In this document: piece after piece, positions 43,102 to 52,200 of the stretch
How positions within the stretch are numbered: the stretch's first letter is position 1
How the letters are laid out: each line of letters begins with the position of its first letter
Assembly (NCBI GenBank): GCA_045538755.1
Contig: JAZQEC010000005.1
Location: forward strand, 62,001-126,000
DNA: 64,000 nt
DNA from: UBA1738 sp045538755
GTDB lineage: Bacteria > Bacillota > Clostridia > UBA1381
Reading direction: 5' to 3'
The notes under the pieces: generated by a model
Databases searched by the model: none
Told to the model about the DNA's origin: nothing
Seen by the model: the letters and a program-made list of their open reading frames with translations, nothing else
Position numbers and translations under genes: made by a program

Positions 43102-44976
43102 TTGAAAGACAACCAAATGAGCAGAGGTAAATCGCAGTCTTTGTATAAATATCTGCCTGACAGTTGGATAGATTTTAGCATAAGAGGAAAATCCAGAAGA
43201 AACTATATTGCTCACGTTAAGAGATGGAATAGTGAAAAATTAGTTGATATTAATAAACAGCGTTTAATCAGATTAACTAATCAAGCAATTCAATCATTTG
43301 CAAAGCAGGCACCACAAGGTGCAATTGTTGACCCTACATCAGGTTTTGGAGCAAAACTTTCTCCTGATACTTGTGATGTATTAACACCCAAGGCTGGCGG
43401 AGAAGAAAGAGGAATTGTTGCGGAAATCAGTCCTCTTACTTTCTATTGCAAGAAATGTCACAAGGTGTATCAATTTAGAACAGCAGAAGATTATAGAAAA
43501 AACACCAGATGCAGAAAATGCGAAAATGTAGAGTTAACACAGTTAAGACAGATATACTACTGCAAATGCGGATGGGCATCTGATAAGCATCCAGTTTATT
43601 GTCCTACACATGGGTATAAGGAAATTTATTGGTATGGTGGGTTTGAATTTGTATGTAAAGCCTGCAATACCAAAATACCTATGAGAAAAAAGTGTGAGGT
43701 TTGTGGTACAATGTGCGGTCCTCACGTTGCACTTGACCCTGCACAGTATTTCCCATTTAGCTTTTCGTTTATAGATTTGATTGATGAAGAAGTGGAAAAC
43801 TTTATCTCAAATACTGATTATGGTGCTTACATAACGGTAGCCTATTGGATGGGCAAGATTACCAAAGATGAATTTGTAGAGATTATAAAAAAAGGCATTG
43901 TTTCTGATGCTGATGTTTATGAGAAGACTTACAAAAAATTCTTTGATATGTTTGTCGCAGCTTTAGGAGAAACTTCTGCAAAAATAGCAGCAAAACAGGC
44001 AGCAGACAGTGAGTGTGGTAATAAATATAATGAACTCATTGATGACTTAAAATCAAAAATAATTGTTTCAATTGATGAAATCAGAAAATTTGCTGAAATG
44101 ATTATAGAGTATGATATGGTTGATAGTTCCAATGACATCTCTACATTAGCAGATGCAAAAAATGTTGCTAAGCTCTTGAACACCAATGCCAATCCTGATG
44201 AATTTGAAGCTGTAGCAGAAAAGTATGGCATTGTTGATACAAAGGTGTGTGGTGATTTACCCTTTGTTGCTTGTTCTTATGGTTATACAAGAGAAAAATC
44301 ACAATATGATGAAGGCGTACAGTTGCATGCTTTTAAGGAAGAAAAGCCAGGCAAAAAGAATGTTTATGCAACAAAGTTAAGGACAGAAGGTGTACTTTTT
44401 GAGATTGATAGAAAAAAGATACTCCAATGGTTGCTTAAAAATAATGTGATAACAGAAGATATGTTGCCTGATATGACATCAGATGAAGAAATAAAATTAT
44501 GGTTTGCTAACAATGTTCATTTAAGTGCTATATCTACATTTACAGAAATAGACCAGACTACTGAACTAATTACAAGTCAGGTATATAGACTTATTCACTC
44601 AATATCGCATTTGTTAGTGAAGTCTGCGGCTGAATTATGTGGTCTAAATAAAGATTCAATTTCAGAGTACATTTTTGCTGGTCTTCCTGCTATCTTAATT
44701 TACTGTCAAAACTCACAGGGATTTAATTTAGGTGCCTTGTTTAATGTTTTTGAGGCTTATTTTGATAAGTGGGTTAAAGGTGCAGCAAAAAAAGCTGAAA
44801 AGTGTGTATTTGACCCAATTTGTATTGATAGATATAAGGCTTGTACAGGTTGTTTGTTTTTAAATGAAGTTTCCTGCCAGCACTTTAATCAGGATTTAGA
44901 CAGGCAGTTAATCATAGGCCACTTTGATAAAGTAACAAAAGAGAAGAAAATAGGTTTTTGGGAGGATTTGGATTAA
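43102..44976 (+). CDS. DrmB-like protein (DUF1998)
   Basis: 624 residues with a TTG start at 43102 (GAGTGAGGAAT upstream); the next ATG at 43117 has no ribosome binding site. Zinc-ribbon cysteines lie at about 115-205 (YCKKCHK, RCRKCEN, YCKCGW, CKACNTK, CEVCGTMCG). The C-terminus has LIHSISHLLVKSAAELCGL (about 499) and CTGCLFLNEVSCQHFN (about 581-596), the signature of DUF1998 and DrmB. In DISARM, DrmB is the fixed partner of DrmA; the gene order here is the same. The stop overlaps the next ATG (TAATG). Confidence 0.85.
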   Translation: MKDNQMSRGKSQSLYKYLPDSWIDFSIRGKSRRNYIAHVKRWNSEKLVDINKQRLIRLTNQAIQSFAKQAPQGAIVDPTSGFGAKLSPDTCDVLTPKAGGEERGIVAEISPLTFYCKKCHKVYQFRTAEDYRKNTRCRKCENVELTQLRQIYYCKCGWASDKHPVYCPTHGYKEIYWYGGFEFVCKACNTKIPMRKKCEVCGTMCGPHVALDPAQYFPFSFSFIDLIDEEVENFISNTDYGAYITVAYWMGKITKDEFVEIIKKGIVSDADVYEKTYKKFFDMFVAALGETSAKIAAKQAADSECGNKYNELIDDLKSKIIVSIDEIRKFAEMIIEYDMVDSSNDISTLADAKNVAKLLNTNANPDEFEAVAEKYGIVDTKVCGDLPFVACSYGYTREKSQYDEGVQLHAFKEEKPGKKNVYATKLRTEGVLFEIDRKKILQWLLKNNVITEDMLPDMTSDEEIKLWFANNVHLSAISTFTEIDQTTELITSQVYRLIHSISHLLVKSAAELCGLNKDSISEYIFAGLPAILIYCQNSQGFNLGALFNVFEAYFDKWVKGAAKKAEKCVFDPICIDRYKACTGCLFLNEVSCQHFNQDLDRQLIIGHFDKVTKEKKIGFWEDLD

Positions 44977-46607
44977 TGGCTATAATGTATCCAGCTGATA
45001 TAGAGAATTATGAACATACCTTTTCAGAAGAAAAATTCTATAAAGCATTAAAGGAGCAACTTCCTGACAAATACCATGTTTTTTATTCTATTCGTTGGTA
45101 TGAGTCTGCTGAAGGCCAGAGAATAAATAGTGAGTGTGATTTCCTTGTTTTTGACCCAAGTTTTGGCTTCTTAACAATAGAAGTTAAAGGCGGTAAAAAA
45201 ATAGAGGTGCAGAATGGTACATGGTTGTTGACTCAGTCTGATAATGATGGTACAGAAAGCGTAAGAACTCTTAATCGTAGTCCTTTTGAGCAGGCTGAAA
45301 TTAGTATGCGCTACTTTCATGACTATTTTGAAAAAGAATTTGCTAATACCTTTAATGGTGTCTATGGTTTTGCGGTATGTTTCCCTTTATATCAGGTGGA
45401 TGAGAAATTAGATGATACTGCTGTTTCAGAATTGGTAATAGATATTAGGGACTTTGATAATCTTGCAAAAAAGATAAACGAAATCTTCCATTATTGGAAG
45501 AACAGAAGAAACAATCAGGCACCCTTTTCACCAGAACAGAGAACTCGTTTTATTAGCTTAATAAACAAGAGAATATCTCTTTCTGCTGCTGCAGGAGCGC
45601 TGATACCAATAAAAGAAAAAGAGTTTAAGCTTGTAAACCTTATCCAAGATAGTATAATAGACTTCCTGTATAATTATAATCAGGTGCAAGTTGTTGGTGG
45701 TGCAGGTACAGGTAAAACCTTTATTGCTATAAAAAAAGCAAAACGTGAATTGTTGCAAGACAAAAAGGTATTATATGTATGCAAAAACAAGGAATTAGCC
45801 CATTTTGTATCGAAACAATTTGAGGATGAAGAAAATTTCAGAAGTGTAGAACTCTATCAGTTATTGAGTGAACTGTTAGGAGAAAAGGTTGATGAAAGCA
45901 AATCATCTTCATTAATAGATATGTTAGATAAGGTGTCCTATGATTGTTATGATGCTATTATTGTTGATGAAGGACAGGATATAAATGAAGATGAAGCGTT
46001 TGTAATCAAAATGCTCCTAAAAGACGAAAAGAAATCAACATTGTATATTTTCCTTGATGAGAACCAAAATCTTTTTGACGTTAATTTCAAAGATGTTTTT
46101 GATGTTGAGGAACGCCCGTATGTATTGAGATACAACATCAGAAACACAGGCGAAATATATGATTATGCCATTAAAGAAACAAATTTAGGTAAAGATACAA
46201 TAGCCAACTCTCTTTTAGGAGTTAAGCCTGAAATACATGAGTGCAAAAACAGTTCACAAGCAATAACTAATGTAGCAAATATTGTCAACAAATTAGTGCA
46301 GAAAGAATATGTAAAACCCGAATCTATTGTTATTCTATCTGATAAACCATATAATCAGTCAGCAATGAAGGATGAAACGAGAATTGGTAACCTAAAAATC
46401 AGTTGGAATGTAGATGAAGAAGCAGGAAAAGATGATATTAAATTCAGGACGGTTGCTGAATTCAAGGGATTAGAAGCTGACATTATCATATATCTAACTC
46501 ATACATATAAAGGGCAGCCTAATGATGAGAAAGTAAGAAAAAATAACTATGTGGGTTATACAAGACCACGATATTATTTATATATTGTAAACACGAGAAT
46601 TAAGTAA
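44976..46607 (+). CDS. NERD-domain SF1 helicase
   Basis: 543 residues from the ATG at 44976 (GGGAGGATT upstream). Residues about 15-130 form a NERD nuclease-related domain with SECDFLVFDPSFGFLTIEVK (conserved D and ExK), followed by Walker A VVGGAGTGKTFIAIKKAK (about residue 238-255), motif II IIVDEGQDI (about 328-336), LDENQNLFD and a final VGYTRPRYYLYIV. The protein combines a likely nuclease with a UvrD-like motor. It may process DNA remodelled by the DrmA/DrmB pair; that is an inference. Confidence 0.85.
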   Translation: MAIMYPADIENYEHTFSEEKFYKALKEQLPDKYHVFYSIRWYESAEGQRINSECDFLVFDPSFGFLTIEVKGGKKIEVQNGTWLLTQSDNDGTESVRTLNRSPFEQAEISMRYFHDYFEKEFANTFNGVYGFAVCFPLYQVDEKLDDTAVSELVIDIRDFDNLAKKINEIFHYWKNRRNNQAPFSPEQRTRFISLINKRISLSAAAGALIPIKEKEFKLVNLIQDSIIDFLYNYNQVQVVGGAGTGKTFIAIKKAKRELLQDKKVLYVCKNKELAHFVSKQFEDEENFRSVELYQLLSELLGEKVDESKSSSLIDMLDKVSYDCYDAIIVDEGQDINEDEAFVIKMLLKDEKKSTLYIFLDENQNLFDVNFKDVFDVEERPYVLRYNIRNTGEIYDYAIKETNLGKDTIANSLLGVKPEIHECKNSSQAITNVANIVNKLVQKEYVKPESIVILSDKPYNQSAMKDETRIGNLKISWNVDEEAGKDDIKFRTVAEFKGLEADIIIYLTHTYKGQPNDEKVRKNNYVGYTRPRYYLYIVNTRIK

Positions 46608-46625
46608 CAAAGGGGATTGATTAAG

Positions 46626-48659
46626 ATGGCGGACATATTATTACTTGAGCCAGCGTATAAAAATAAATATCCTCCACTTGGTTTAATGAAAATCTCCTAT
46701 TTTCATAAGTATGTTTGTGGAGACTATGTACGCTTTGCGAAGGGTAAATTGCCAGATGCTTTAAAAGATAAAAAATGGGATAGAGTGTATGTTACTACTC
46801 TATTCACTTTTGAATGGGAAAATACAAAAAAAGCAATAGAATATGCTTTGTCTGTTGTAAAAGATAAAAATCAGGTATATACAGGTGGTATTCTTGCAAC
46901 ACTTATGCCTGAGCTTATAGCAGAGAATTTTCCTACTGTAAAGAATAACACAGGTTTGTTGAACAAAACAGGAACATTAGGACTTAAAGGCGAAGAATGT
47001 ATTGATACTATGACACCAGACTATGGTATCTTGGACGATATCGCTGATGAGTATGTTTATCCTGCACACGACGCTTATTTTACCTATATGACCAGAGGTT
47101 GTGGTATGAAGTGTCAGTTTTGTGCTGTTCAGACTTTGGAGCCAAACTATATTCCGTATCTTTCAATAAGAGAGAATATACGAAAAATTGATGAAAAATT
47201 TGGTCCAAAGAAAGATTTGCTTTTAATGGATAACAATGTTTTAAGGTCACCTGATTTTGATAAAATAATTGATGAAATTATTGATTTAGGGTTTGGCAAA
47301 GGCGCAACATATACAAATCCTAAAACAGGAAAACAAGTTCAGAGATTTGTGGATTTTAACCAAGGTTTAGATGCATACCTTTTAACACCACACAAGGCCA
47401 AGAGATTAGGTGAATTGGCATTAAGACCTGCAAGAATTGCCTTCGACCATATAGAAGATGTTGATGCTTATAAGAGAGCTATAACTATGTGTGCAGAAAA
47501 TGGTATCACACACATGTCAAACTATCTTTTATACAATGGCGTTGATTTCACAGGAAAAGGACACAAATACCACGCTGATACACCAGAAGATTTGTATAAC
47601 AGAATGCTTATCTCTATGGACTTATGCGAAGAATTAAACGCAAGATTAGACCATACGACAGCAATCTTCTCATTCCCTATGAGATACATACCTTTATCTG
47701 ATTTAAAGAGAGGTTATGTAGGTGCAAAGTGGAATGCAAAATATTTAAGAGCATTACAGAGAATGTTGATACCTACACAAGGTAAAGGTGTTTCTTCTCG
47801 CTCTTTCTTTGAAGCAGATTTTGGTAAGAGCGCTGATGATTTTGTTAAGTTCCTTGCTATGCCAGAAGACCATCTTGGTTGGCGAGGACATTTCGTAGAG
47901 AAAAAAGATGAAAGTGCAGCTGAAAGAGATTATAGAAAGCAGATTTGGAATGAAAACAATCAGTATCTTGATGAATGGACTGCTATGTTTGAAAAATTGG
48001 GCGATAGCAAAGAAACTTTTATAAGTTATATACATGACAATGATAATTCAGTAGAAAGGTATTTAACTATAAAGGATGACCTACACAAGAAGTTGTTCCT
48101 GCATTACCTCACTCAACCTGTTTTAATGCGAGCATTAAATATTGATGATGACAAGGAAGTACAGTTCATAGTGAACTATATCTCTAATGAATTTCCTCTT
48201 ATGTATGAGCGTTTAGTACGTTACATTAGGGATGGTAGATTGCCATATTCTTTATTAGAGGGCATATATAAAACCTATGGTAAAAAGTTTGTTATGGATG
48301 TTTTAGAGAAATTGAATTTTAATACTACTACTCCTCCTTTTGTTATTAATAATTTACAGAAAGTACAGGCGAAAACAGGAATTAAAACTTTCAATTATGA
48401 GTTGATAAAGTATGCGTATCTGTATTTTGATGCAGAAATATTTACACCTGCTGAAAAATCCGATATAATCAAAGCTATTAAAAAATTAGATGAAAGTAAA
48501 ACAAAGAAGTTGTTGTGTGATAAATTGGATGTGCTAAAAGAAAAATTGGTTGCCAAAGTATCAGGTGAAGCTGTTGGTGTGGAGTATGTTGTTGAACAAA
48601 TACAATCAGTGCTTACTTCAATGCACGAACAACTATCTATGTTTGAGGATGAGGTATGA
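46626..48659 (+). CDS. Radical SAM protein with B12-binding-like N-terminus
   Basis: 677 residues from the ATG at 46626 (AAAGGGG upstream). The N-terminal 140 residues (ILLLEPAYKNKYPPLGLMKI ... VYTGGILATLMPEL) resemble cobalamin-binding-type domains, but no DxHxxG is seen, so B12 binding is doubtful. The radical SAM cluster motif is TRGCGMKCQFCAVQ (Cys159, 163, 166). A C-terminal helical region of about 200 residues follows. The enzyme should cleave S-adenosylmethionine; its substrate could be nucleic acid, nucleotide or protein. It may stand in for the DNA-modifying function of DISARM methyltransferases, which are absent. Confidence 0.8.
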   Translation: MADILLLEPAYKNKYPPLGLMKISYFHKYVCGDYVRFAKGKLPDALKDKKWDRVYVTTLFTFEWENTKKAIEYALSVVKDKNQVYTGGILATLMPELIAENFPTVKNNTGLLNKTGTLGLKGEECIDTMTPDYGILDDIADEYVYPAHDAYFTYMTRGCGMKCQFCAVQTLEPNYIPYLSIRENIRKIDEKFGPKKDLLLMDNNVLRSPDFDKIIDEIIDLGFGKGATYTNPKTGKQVQRFVDFNQGLDAYLLTPHKAKRLGELALRPARIAFDHIEDVDAYKRAITMCAENGITHMSNYLLYNGVDFTGKGHKYHADTPEDLYNRMLISMDLCEELNARLDHTTAIFSFPMRYIPLSDLKRGYVGAKWNAKYLRALQRMLIPTQGKGVSSRSFFEADFGKSADDFVKFLAMPEDHLGWRGHFVEKKDESAAERDYRKQIWNENNQYLDEWTAMFEKLGDSKETFISYIHDNDNSVERYLTIKDDLHKKLFLHYLTQPVLMRALNIDDDKEVQFIVNYISNEFPLMYERLVRYIRDGRLPYSLLEGIYKTYGKKFVMDVLEKLNFNTTTPPFVINNLQKVQAKTGIKTFNYELIKYAYLYFDAEIFTPAEKSDIIKAIKKLDESKTKKLLCDKLDVLKEKLVAKVSGEAVGVEYVVEQIQSVLTSMHEQLSMFEDEV

Positions 48660-50122
48660 AATTAGATTTTACAGTAGGTAAATACACATTAGAGTCACTA
48701 ACAAATGGTATGTACTCCTCCCCAATGGATTTATATAGAGAGTACATACAGAATGCTGTTGACTCATTTGATGAAGCAGTTTTAACAGGGGTTTCAAAGC
48801 CTGATGACCTCAAGATTATTATATCAATAGACTCGAAAGAAAAGAGTATTTCCATAAAGGATAATGGTTGTGGTATCTGTAAGGAGAAGGCTGTCAAAAC
48901 CCTTCTTGATATTGGTAATTCTCAAAAAAGCAGAAATGTTTCAAGAGGGTTTAGAGGGATTGGTAGATTGGCAGGATTAGGCTATTGTGATAGTTTGGCA
49001 TTTACAACCTCTGCTGTTGGAGAGGCTACTAAAACAATTATCACCTTTGATACAAAAAGGCTGAAAGAGTTGCTTATTCCAAGCAATTCAGAAAGTTCAA
49101 GCATCCAAGATGTTTTGGAAGAAATTGTTTCTATTAAAACCTTGCCAGAAAAATCAAATGAGCATTATTTTGATGTTTCACTACATAGTGTTGATACTGC
49201 AAGTAAACTCATTAATGCTGATTTAGTAGAAAATTATCTGATTCAGCATAGCCCTTTAAACTTTAACAGAAACTTTAAGTGGACTTCAATGATTTACAAT
49301 AAAATTAAAATGCTTGGTGGAACTGTTGAGAACTACAAGGTGCTTTTAATTGTTGATGGCGTAGAGAAAGAATTGTTTAAACCATATGATAACAACTTTG
49401 AGTCAGACCGTATAAAGAAAATACAAGACAACATTCAAGACATCATTGTTGTACCTTTTTACAGAAATGAAAAGTTGAGTGCTGTTCTCTGGTATGCGCT
49501 GACTAATTTCTATGGAACAATTACAGATAATGCAATTAAAGGTATTCGTATAAGACAAGGAAATATCCTTGTAGGTGGTAAAGCAACCTGCAATCAGTTC
49601 TTTAAGGAAGAAAGATTTAATGGTTGGATAATGGGAGAACTGCATATCTTTGATGAGGAGCTCATTATAAACTCACGTAGAGACGATTTTGAAAAGAATG
49701 CAGCATATTATGAATTTGTTGAAAGTATATCAGACTGGACAAACAATATAGCAAAAGACATAAGAAAAAAATCCTATGATAGAAGTTTATCAAATGAGAA
49801 AAAAACTATTGTTCAAACTGATACTTATGAAGATATAAATGGTCTTGAAACAGAGGATATGGATTTTACCTGTGGCTATGATGAAGCAAGTTTGATGGAC
49901 GCAAGTGAATCTGATTTTGTTGCAGAAAATGATTACTTTGATAAGTTATCCATTCTTCTTAATCAGAAAAAGGCTCAAACAAAGTATTCTGCTCTTAACA
50001 TAAATGATAGACTTACAGTAGAACAGCGAAAAGTTCTTGAAAGGGTTTTTGATTTAATTTCTCAAGAGTATGAAAAAGATATTGCTGAAAAGTTCATTTC
50101 AACTATATCTAAAAAGATGTAA
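48656..50122 (+). CDS. GHKL (Hsp90-like) ATPase, second copy
   Basis: 488 residues; its ATG overlaps the radical SAM stop (ATGA). ATP-site motifs are YREYIQNAVDS (Glu29, Asn33), KDNGCGI (Asp69-Gly73) and GFRGIGRLAG (98-107). It shares the whole layout with the protein at 35084-36610 (both start VGKYTLESLTNGMY or IGKYTLESLTTGMY and both contain FNGWxxGELxI ... RRDDFE), so one arose by duplication, but the C-terminal thirds differ. The two may work as a pair or as substrate-specific versions. Confidence 0.85.
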   Translation: MKLDFTVGKYTLESLTNGMYSSPMDLYREYIQNAVDSFDEAVLTGVSKPDDLKIIISIDSKEKSISIKDNGCGICKEKAVKTLLDIGNSQKSRNVSRGFRGIGRLAGLGYCDSLAFTTSAVGEATKTIITFDTKRLKELLIPSNSESSSIQDVLEEIVSIKTLPEKSNEHYFDVSLHSVDTASKLINADLVENYLIQHSPLNFNRNFKWTSMIYNKIKMLGGTVENYKVLLIVDGVEKELFKPYDNNFESDRIKKIQDNIQDIIVVPFYRNEKLSAVLWYALTNFYGTITDNAIKGIRIRQGNILVGGKATCNQFFKEERFNGWIMGELHIFDEELIINSRRDDFEKNAAYYEFVESISDWTNNIAKDIRKKSYDRSLSNEKKTIVQTDTYEDINGLETEDMDFTCGYDEASLMDASESDFVAENDYFDKLSILLNQKKAQTKYSALNINDRLTVEQRKVLERVFDLISQEYEKDIAEKFISTISKKM

Positions 50123-50160
50123 CAAAAAGTTCGACAAATAAGAATTTGACGAGGTGTATT

Positions 50161-50475
50161 ATGGCTTCAAATAAAGAGTATTTGGATTTTGTATTGGAAC
50201 AGTTATCTGAATTAGAGGAAATAACATATAGAGCGATGATGGGAGAATTCATTCTCTACTATCGAGACAAAATCATCGGTGGCATTTATGATGATAGATT
50301 ACTTGTAAAGCCTATTAAGTCTGCTATTTCTCTTTTGCCAACTTCAACCTATGAATTACCTTATGAGGGAGCAAAAGAAATGCTGTTGGTTGAGAATGTT
50401 GACAGCAAAGAGTTTCTAACCGAACTGTTTGATGCGATGTATGATGAACTCCCTGCACCAAAGAAAAAGAAGTAA
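50161..50475 (+). CDS. TfoX N-terminal domain protein
   Basis: 104 residues from the ATG at 50161 (ACGAGGTG upstream). The sequence EYLDFVLEQLSELEEITYRA, MMGEFILYYRDKIIGGIYDD, LLVKPIKSA fits the TfoX_N domain, small stand-alone proteins of uncertain role. It is the last gene of the DrmA/DrmB operon and lies 38 bp after the second ATPase. A terminator follows 45 bp later. Confidence 0.78.
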   Translation: MASNKEYLDFVLEQLSELEEITYRAMMGEFILYYRDKIIGGIYDDRLLVKPIKSAISLLPTSTYELPYEGAKEMLLVENVDSKEFLTELFDAMYDELPAPKKKK

Positions 50476-50520
50476 GCCAATTCCAATTTGTAGAACTAAA
50501 TAGTATATATTTTTTGATGT

Positions 50521-50553
50521 GAGTAAGGTTGAAAAGACCTTACTCCTTTTTTA
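50521..50553 (+). terminator. Intrinsic terminator of the DrmA/DrmB operon
   Basis: GAGTAAGGT/ACCTTACTC stem followed by CTTTTTTATTTT. Confidence 0.85.
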
Positions 50554-50607
50554 TTTTCCTACTCCAATCAACTTACTTTTTTGAAATACGCTTTAATACA
50601 GAAGATT

Positions 50608-50638
50608 AGAACACAAAGATAGTTTGTGTTCTTTTTTT
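50608..50638 (+). terminator. Second intrinsic terminator
   Basis: AGAACACAAA/TTTGTGTTCT stem followed by T6. It further insulates the defence operon. Confidence 0.8.
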
Positions 50639-50744
50639 ATTCATGAATAAAAATTTTTTGATGCATATTTGGGAAGTTTGAGAGACATTAAAAAATATTT
50701 GGACAGTTTTATTTAAATTGGTATATGGAAGTGAGGTGTTATGT

Positions 50745-51026
50745 ATGCAGGGAAATACTGATATTGCTTTAATCAGGCTTAAATTAGAAATAGTAAAAAA
50801 TAAACTCACAAGCAAAAAAAGATTTTCCAATAGTGAAAAAGAGTACTTCAAAAAAAGCATAGTTCTCTTAGCTTTGGAAATAAGTGAAATAGTTAAAGAT
50901 GAAAACCTGACACAAGTTTTTGCAAATAAAATAGATGTTTCTTCAAGGAAACAGATGGTTCATATAAAGAAGGCTTTGTCAGAATTAGAAGAGTTGTTAA
51001 TAGTTATAGAAAAATTAAGTAGTTAA
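50745..51026 (+). CDS. Hypothetical small helical protein
   Basis: 93 residues from the ATG at 50745 (AGTGAGGTG upstream); an in-frame ATG at 50718 lacks a site. Fully helical and charged (KLEIVKNKLTSKKRFSNSEK; IKKALSELEELLIVIEKL). A TGGACAG box at about 50700 precedes it. It starts a group of small genes (50745-53164) with spacings of 13-33 bp. Function unknown. Confidence 0.55.
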   Translation: MQGNTDIALIRLKLEIVKNKLTSKKRFSNSEKEYFKKSIVLLALEISEIVKDENLTQVFANKIDVSSRKQMVHIKKALSELEELLIVIEKLSS

Positions 51027-51059
51027 ATAAAAAAATAAGAGATATGGGAGTGTTGAATA

Positions 51060-52187
51060 ATGTATTTAAAAGAAAATATGAGTGTGGATAATTATATTGA
51101 ATTGATTAAGGAAGATTTTAGGGATGGTAGGGTTTTAGCTAATGTGCTTTATGGTTCTGCGCCATCAACATTGATAGAGCTGCAAACAGCAATGCCTGAT
51201 TTTTTAGAAGCATCAATAGCATATATAAAATTGGCTGAAAATCTTGTGAATAATGGATTTGTTCCAGAACAAAAAGGTATTTGCACACCTTCTTCTGAAG
51301 AAAGAAAAGCAGTTATAAAAAGTTTTAGTATTAATAGTGAGGCAAGGCAAAAGCTATTTTCTCCTACTTGGTATATAACTTCTTATGAGTGGTGTGTATA
51401 TCAACTGTTAGAAGCAGTCTTTGATGCGTCTCTTTTGGTAGAACAAAGTGCTCAAAGAAGATTTAGAGAGATGGTGGATTTATATAGAAGTTTTGTGCCT
51501 GTTAAACAGTTTGGTGATTGCTGTTTTTCGATAAATCCTACATGCATTCTTTATATTGATTTAGATAATGGGTGTGTTTATGAATTTATTGATGACGAAG
51601 TTTTAAGTAAATTGAATTTGATAGGTGCAAAAGAAGTTATATATGAAACAGATTTACCATCGCAGGAAAATGTGTATTTTTTGAAATTGAAAAATGATGA
51701 AACAATAGAACTGATGGTTGATGGCGTTTTGAGTGAAAAGTTTGTCAGATGCAATTTCATAAAAGATTACACAAAAGATTATGTGCAAATCAGGATACAA
51801 CCACGTATTGGAGAAACACCAGCAGTTCAATTTCCTGTACATATCGTTTTGATGTTGGCAAAGTTTGGAATCAATACCATGAAACATTTTTTGCTGAAGG
51901 ATGGGCTTATCACCTGTGACCACCTCGATATGAAAGGTGGAAATAATCTTCTTCAAAATCTTGCCATTGTAACTCGTAAGGACAACAAACTTCGAGCTAC
52001 GGGGAAAGATAAAGAAGTACTTGAATTTGTTTGCAACTACAATTTTAAGGATTTCTTTAACCATATAGAAGCGTGTCAGTTTATGCATAAAGTAGATGTG
52101 AAATTAAAGAAAGAATGTTTACATGACTATTGGGATAAACAGTTAGTGTATAAAACAGTTGAGGAAATTCTGCGTAAGATTAGTTAG
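51060..52187 (+). CDS. Putative HNH-like endonuclease
   Basis: 375 residues with GGGAGTG before the ATG. Most of the protein is unrecognised, but residues about 285-310 (GLITCDHLDMKGGNNLLQNL then AIVTRKDN) closely follow the HNH_3-type pattern of phage and homing nucleases (DH ... N.L.NL ... TR..N). The expected upstream His/Asn context is not obvious, so activity is uncertain. It may be a nuclease acting on foreign DNA or a mobility enzyme. Confidence 0.55.
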   Translation: MYLKENMSVDNYIELIKEDFRDGRVLANVLYGSAPSTLIELQTAMPDFLEASIAYIKLAENLVNNGFVPEQKGICTPSSEERKAVIKSFSINSEARQKLFSPTWYITSYEWCVYQLLEAVFDASLLVEQSAQRRFREMVDLYRSFVPVKQFGDCCFSINPTCILYIDLDNGCVYEFIDDEVLSKLNLIGAKEVIYETDLPSQENVYFLKLKNDETIELMVDGVLSEKFVRCNFIKDYTKDYVQIRIQPRIGETPAVQFPVHIVLMLAKFGINTMKHFLLKDGLITCDHLDMKGGNNLLQNLAIVTRKDNKLRATGKDKEVLEFVCNYNFKDFFNHIEACQFMHKVDVKLKKECLHDYWDKQLVYKTVEEILRKIS

Positions 52188-52200
52188 GAGCGTGATAGGG

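Noticed and set aside
36618..46607. Reading the three helicases as a Zorya, Gabija or RecBCD-like system
   Set aside because: No MotA/MotB-like proteins, no OLD-family nuclease and no RecB nuclease motif were seen; the DrmA/DrmB pair is the better anchor.
34850..50475. Calling the operon a standard class 1 or class 2 DISARM
   Set aside because: DrmA-like and DrmB-like proteins are present, but no DNA methyltransferase, no DrmC phospholipase-D protein and no DrmD or DrmE was seen; the extra genes are not DISARM genes I know.
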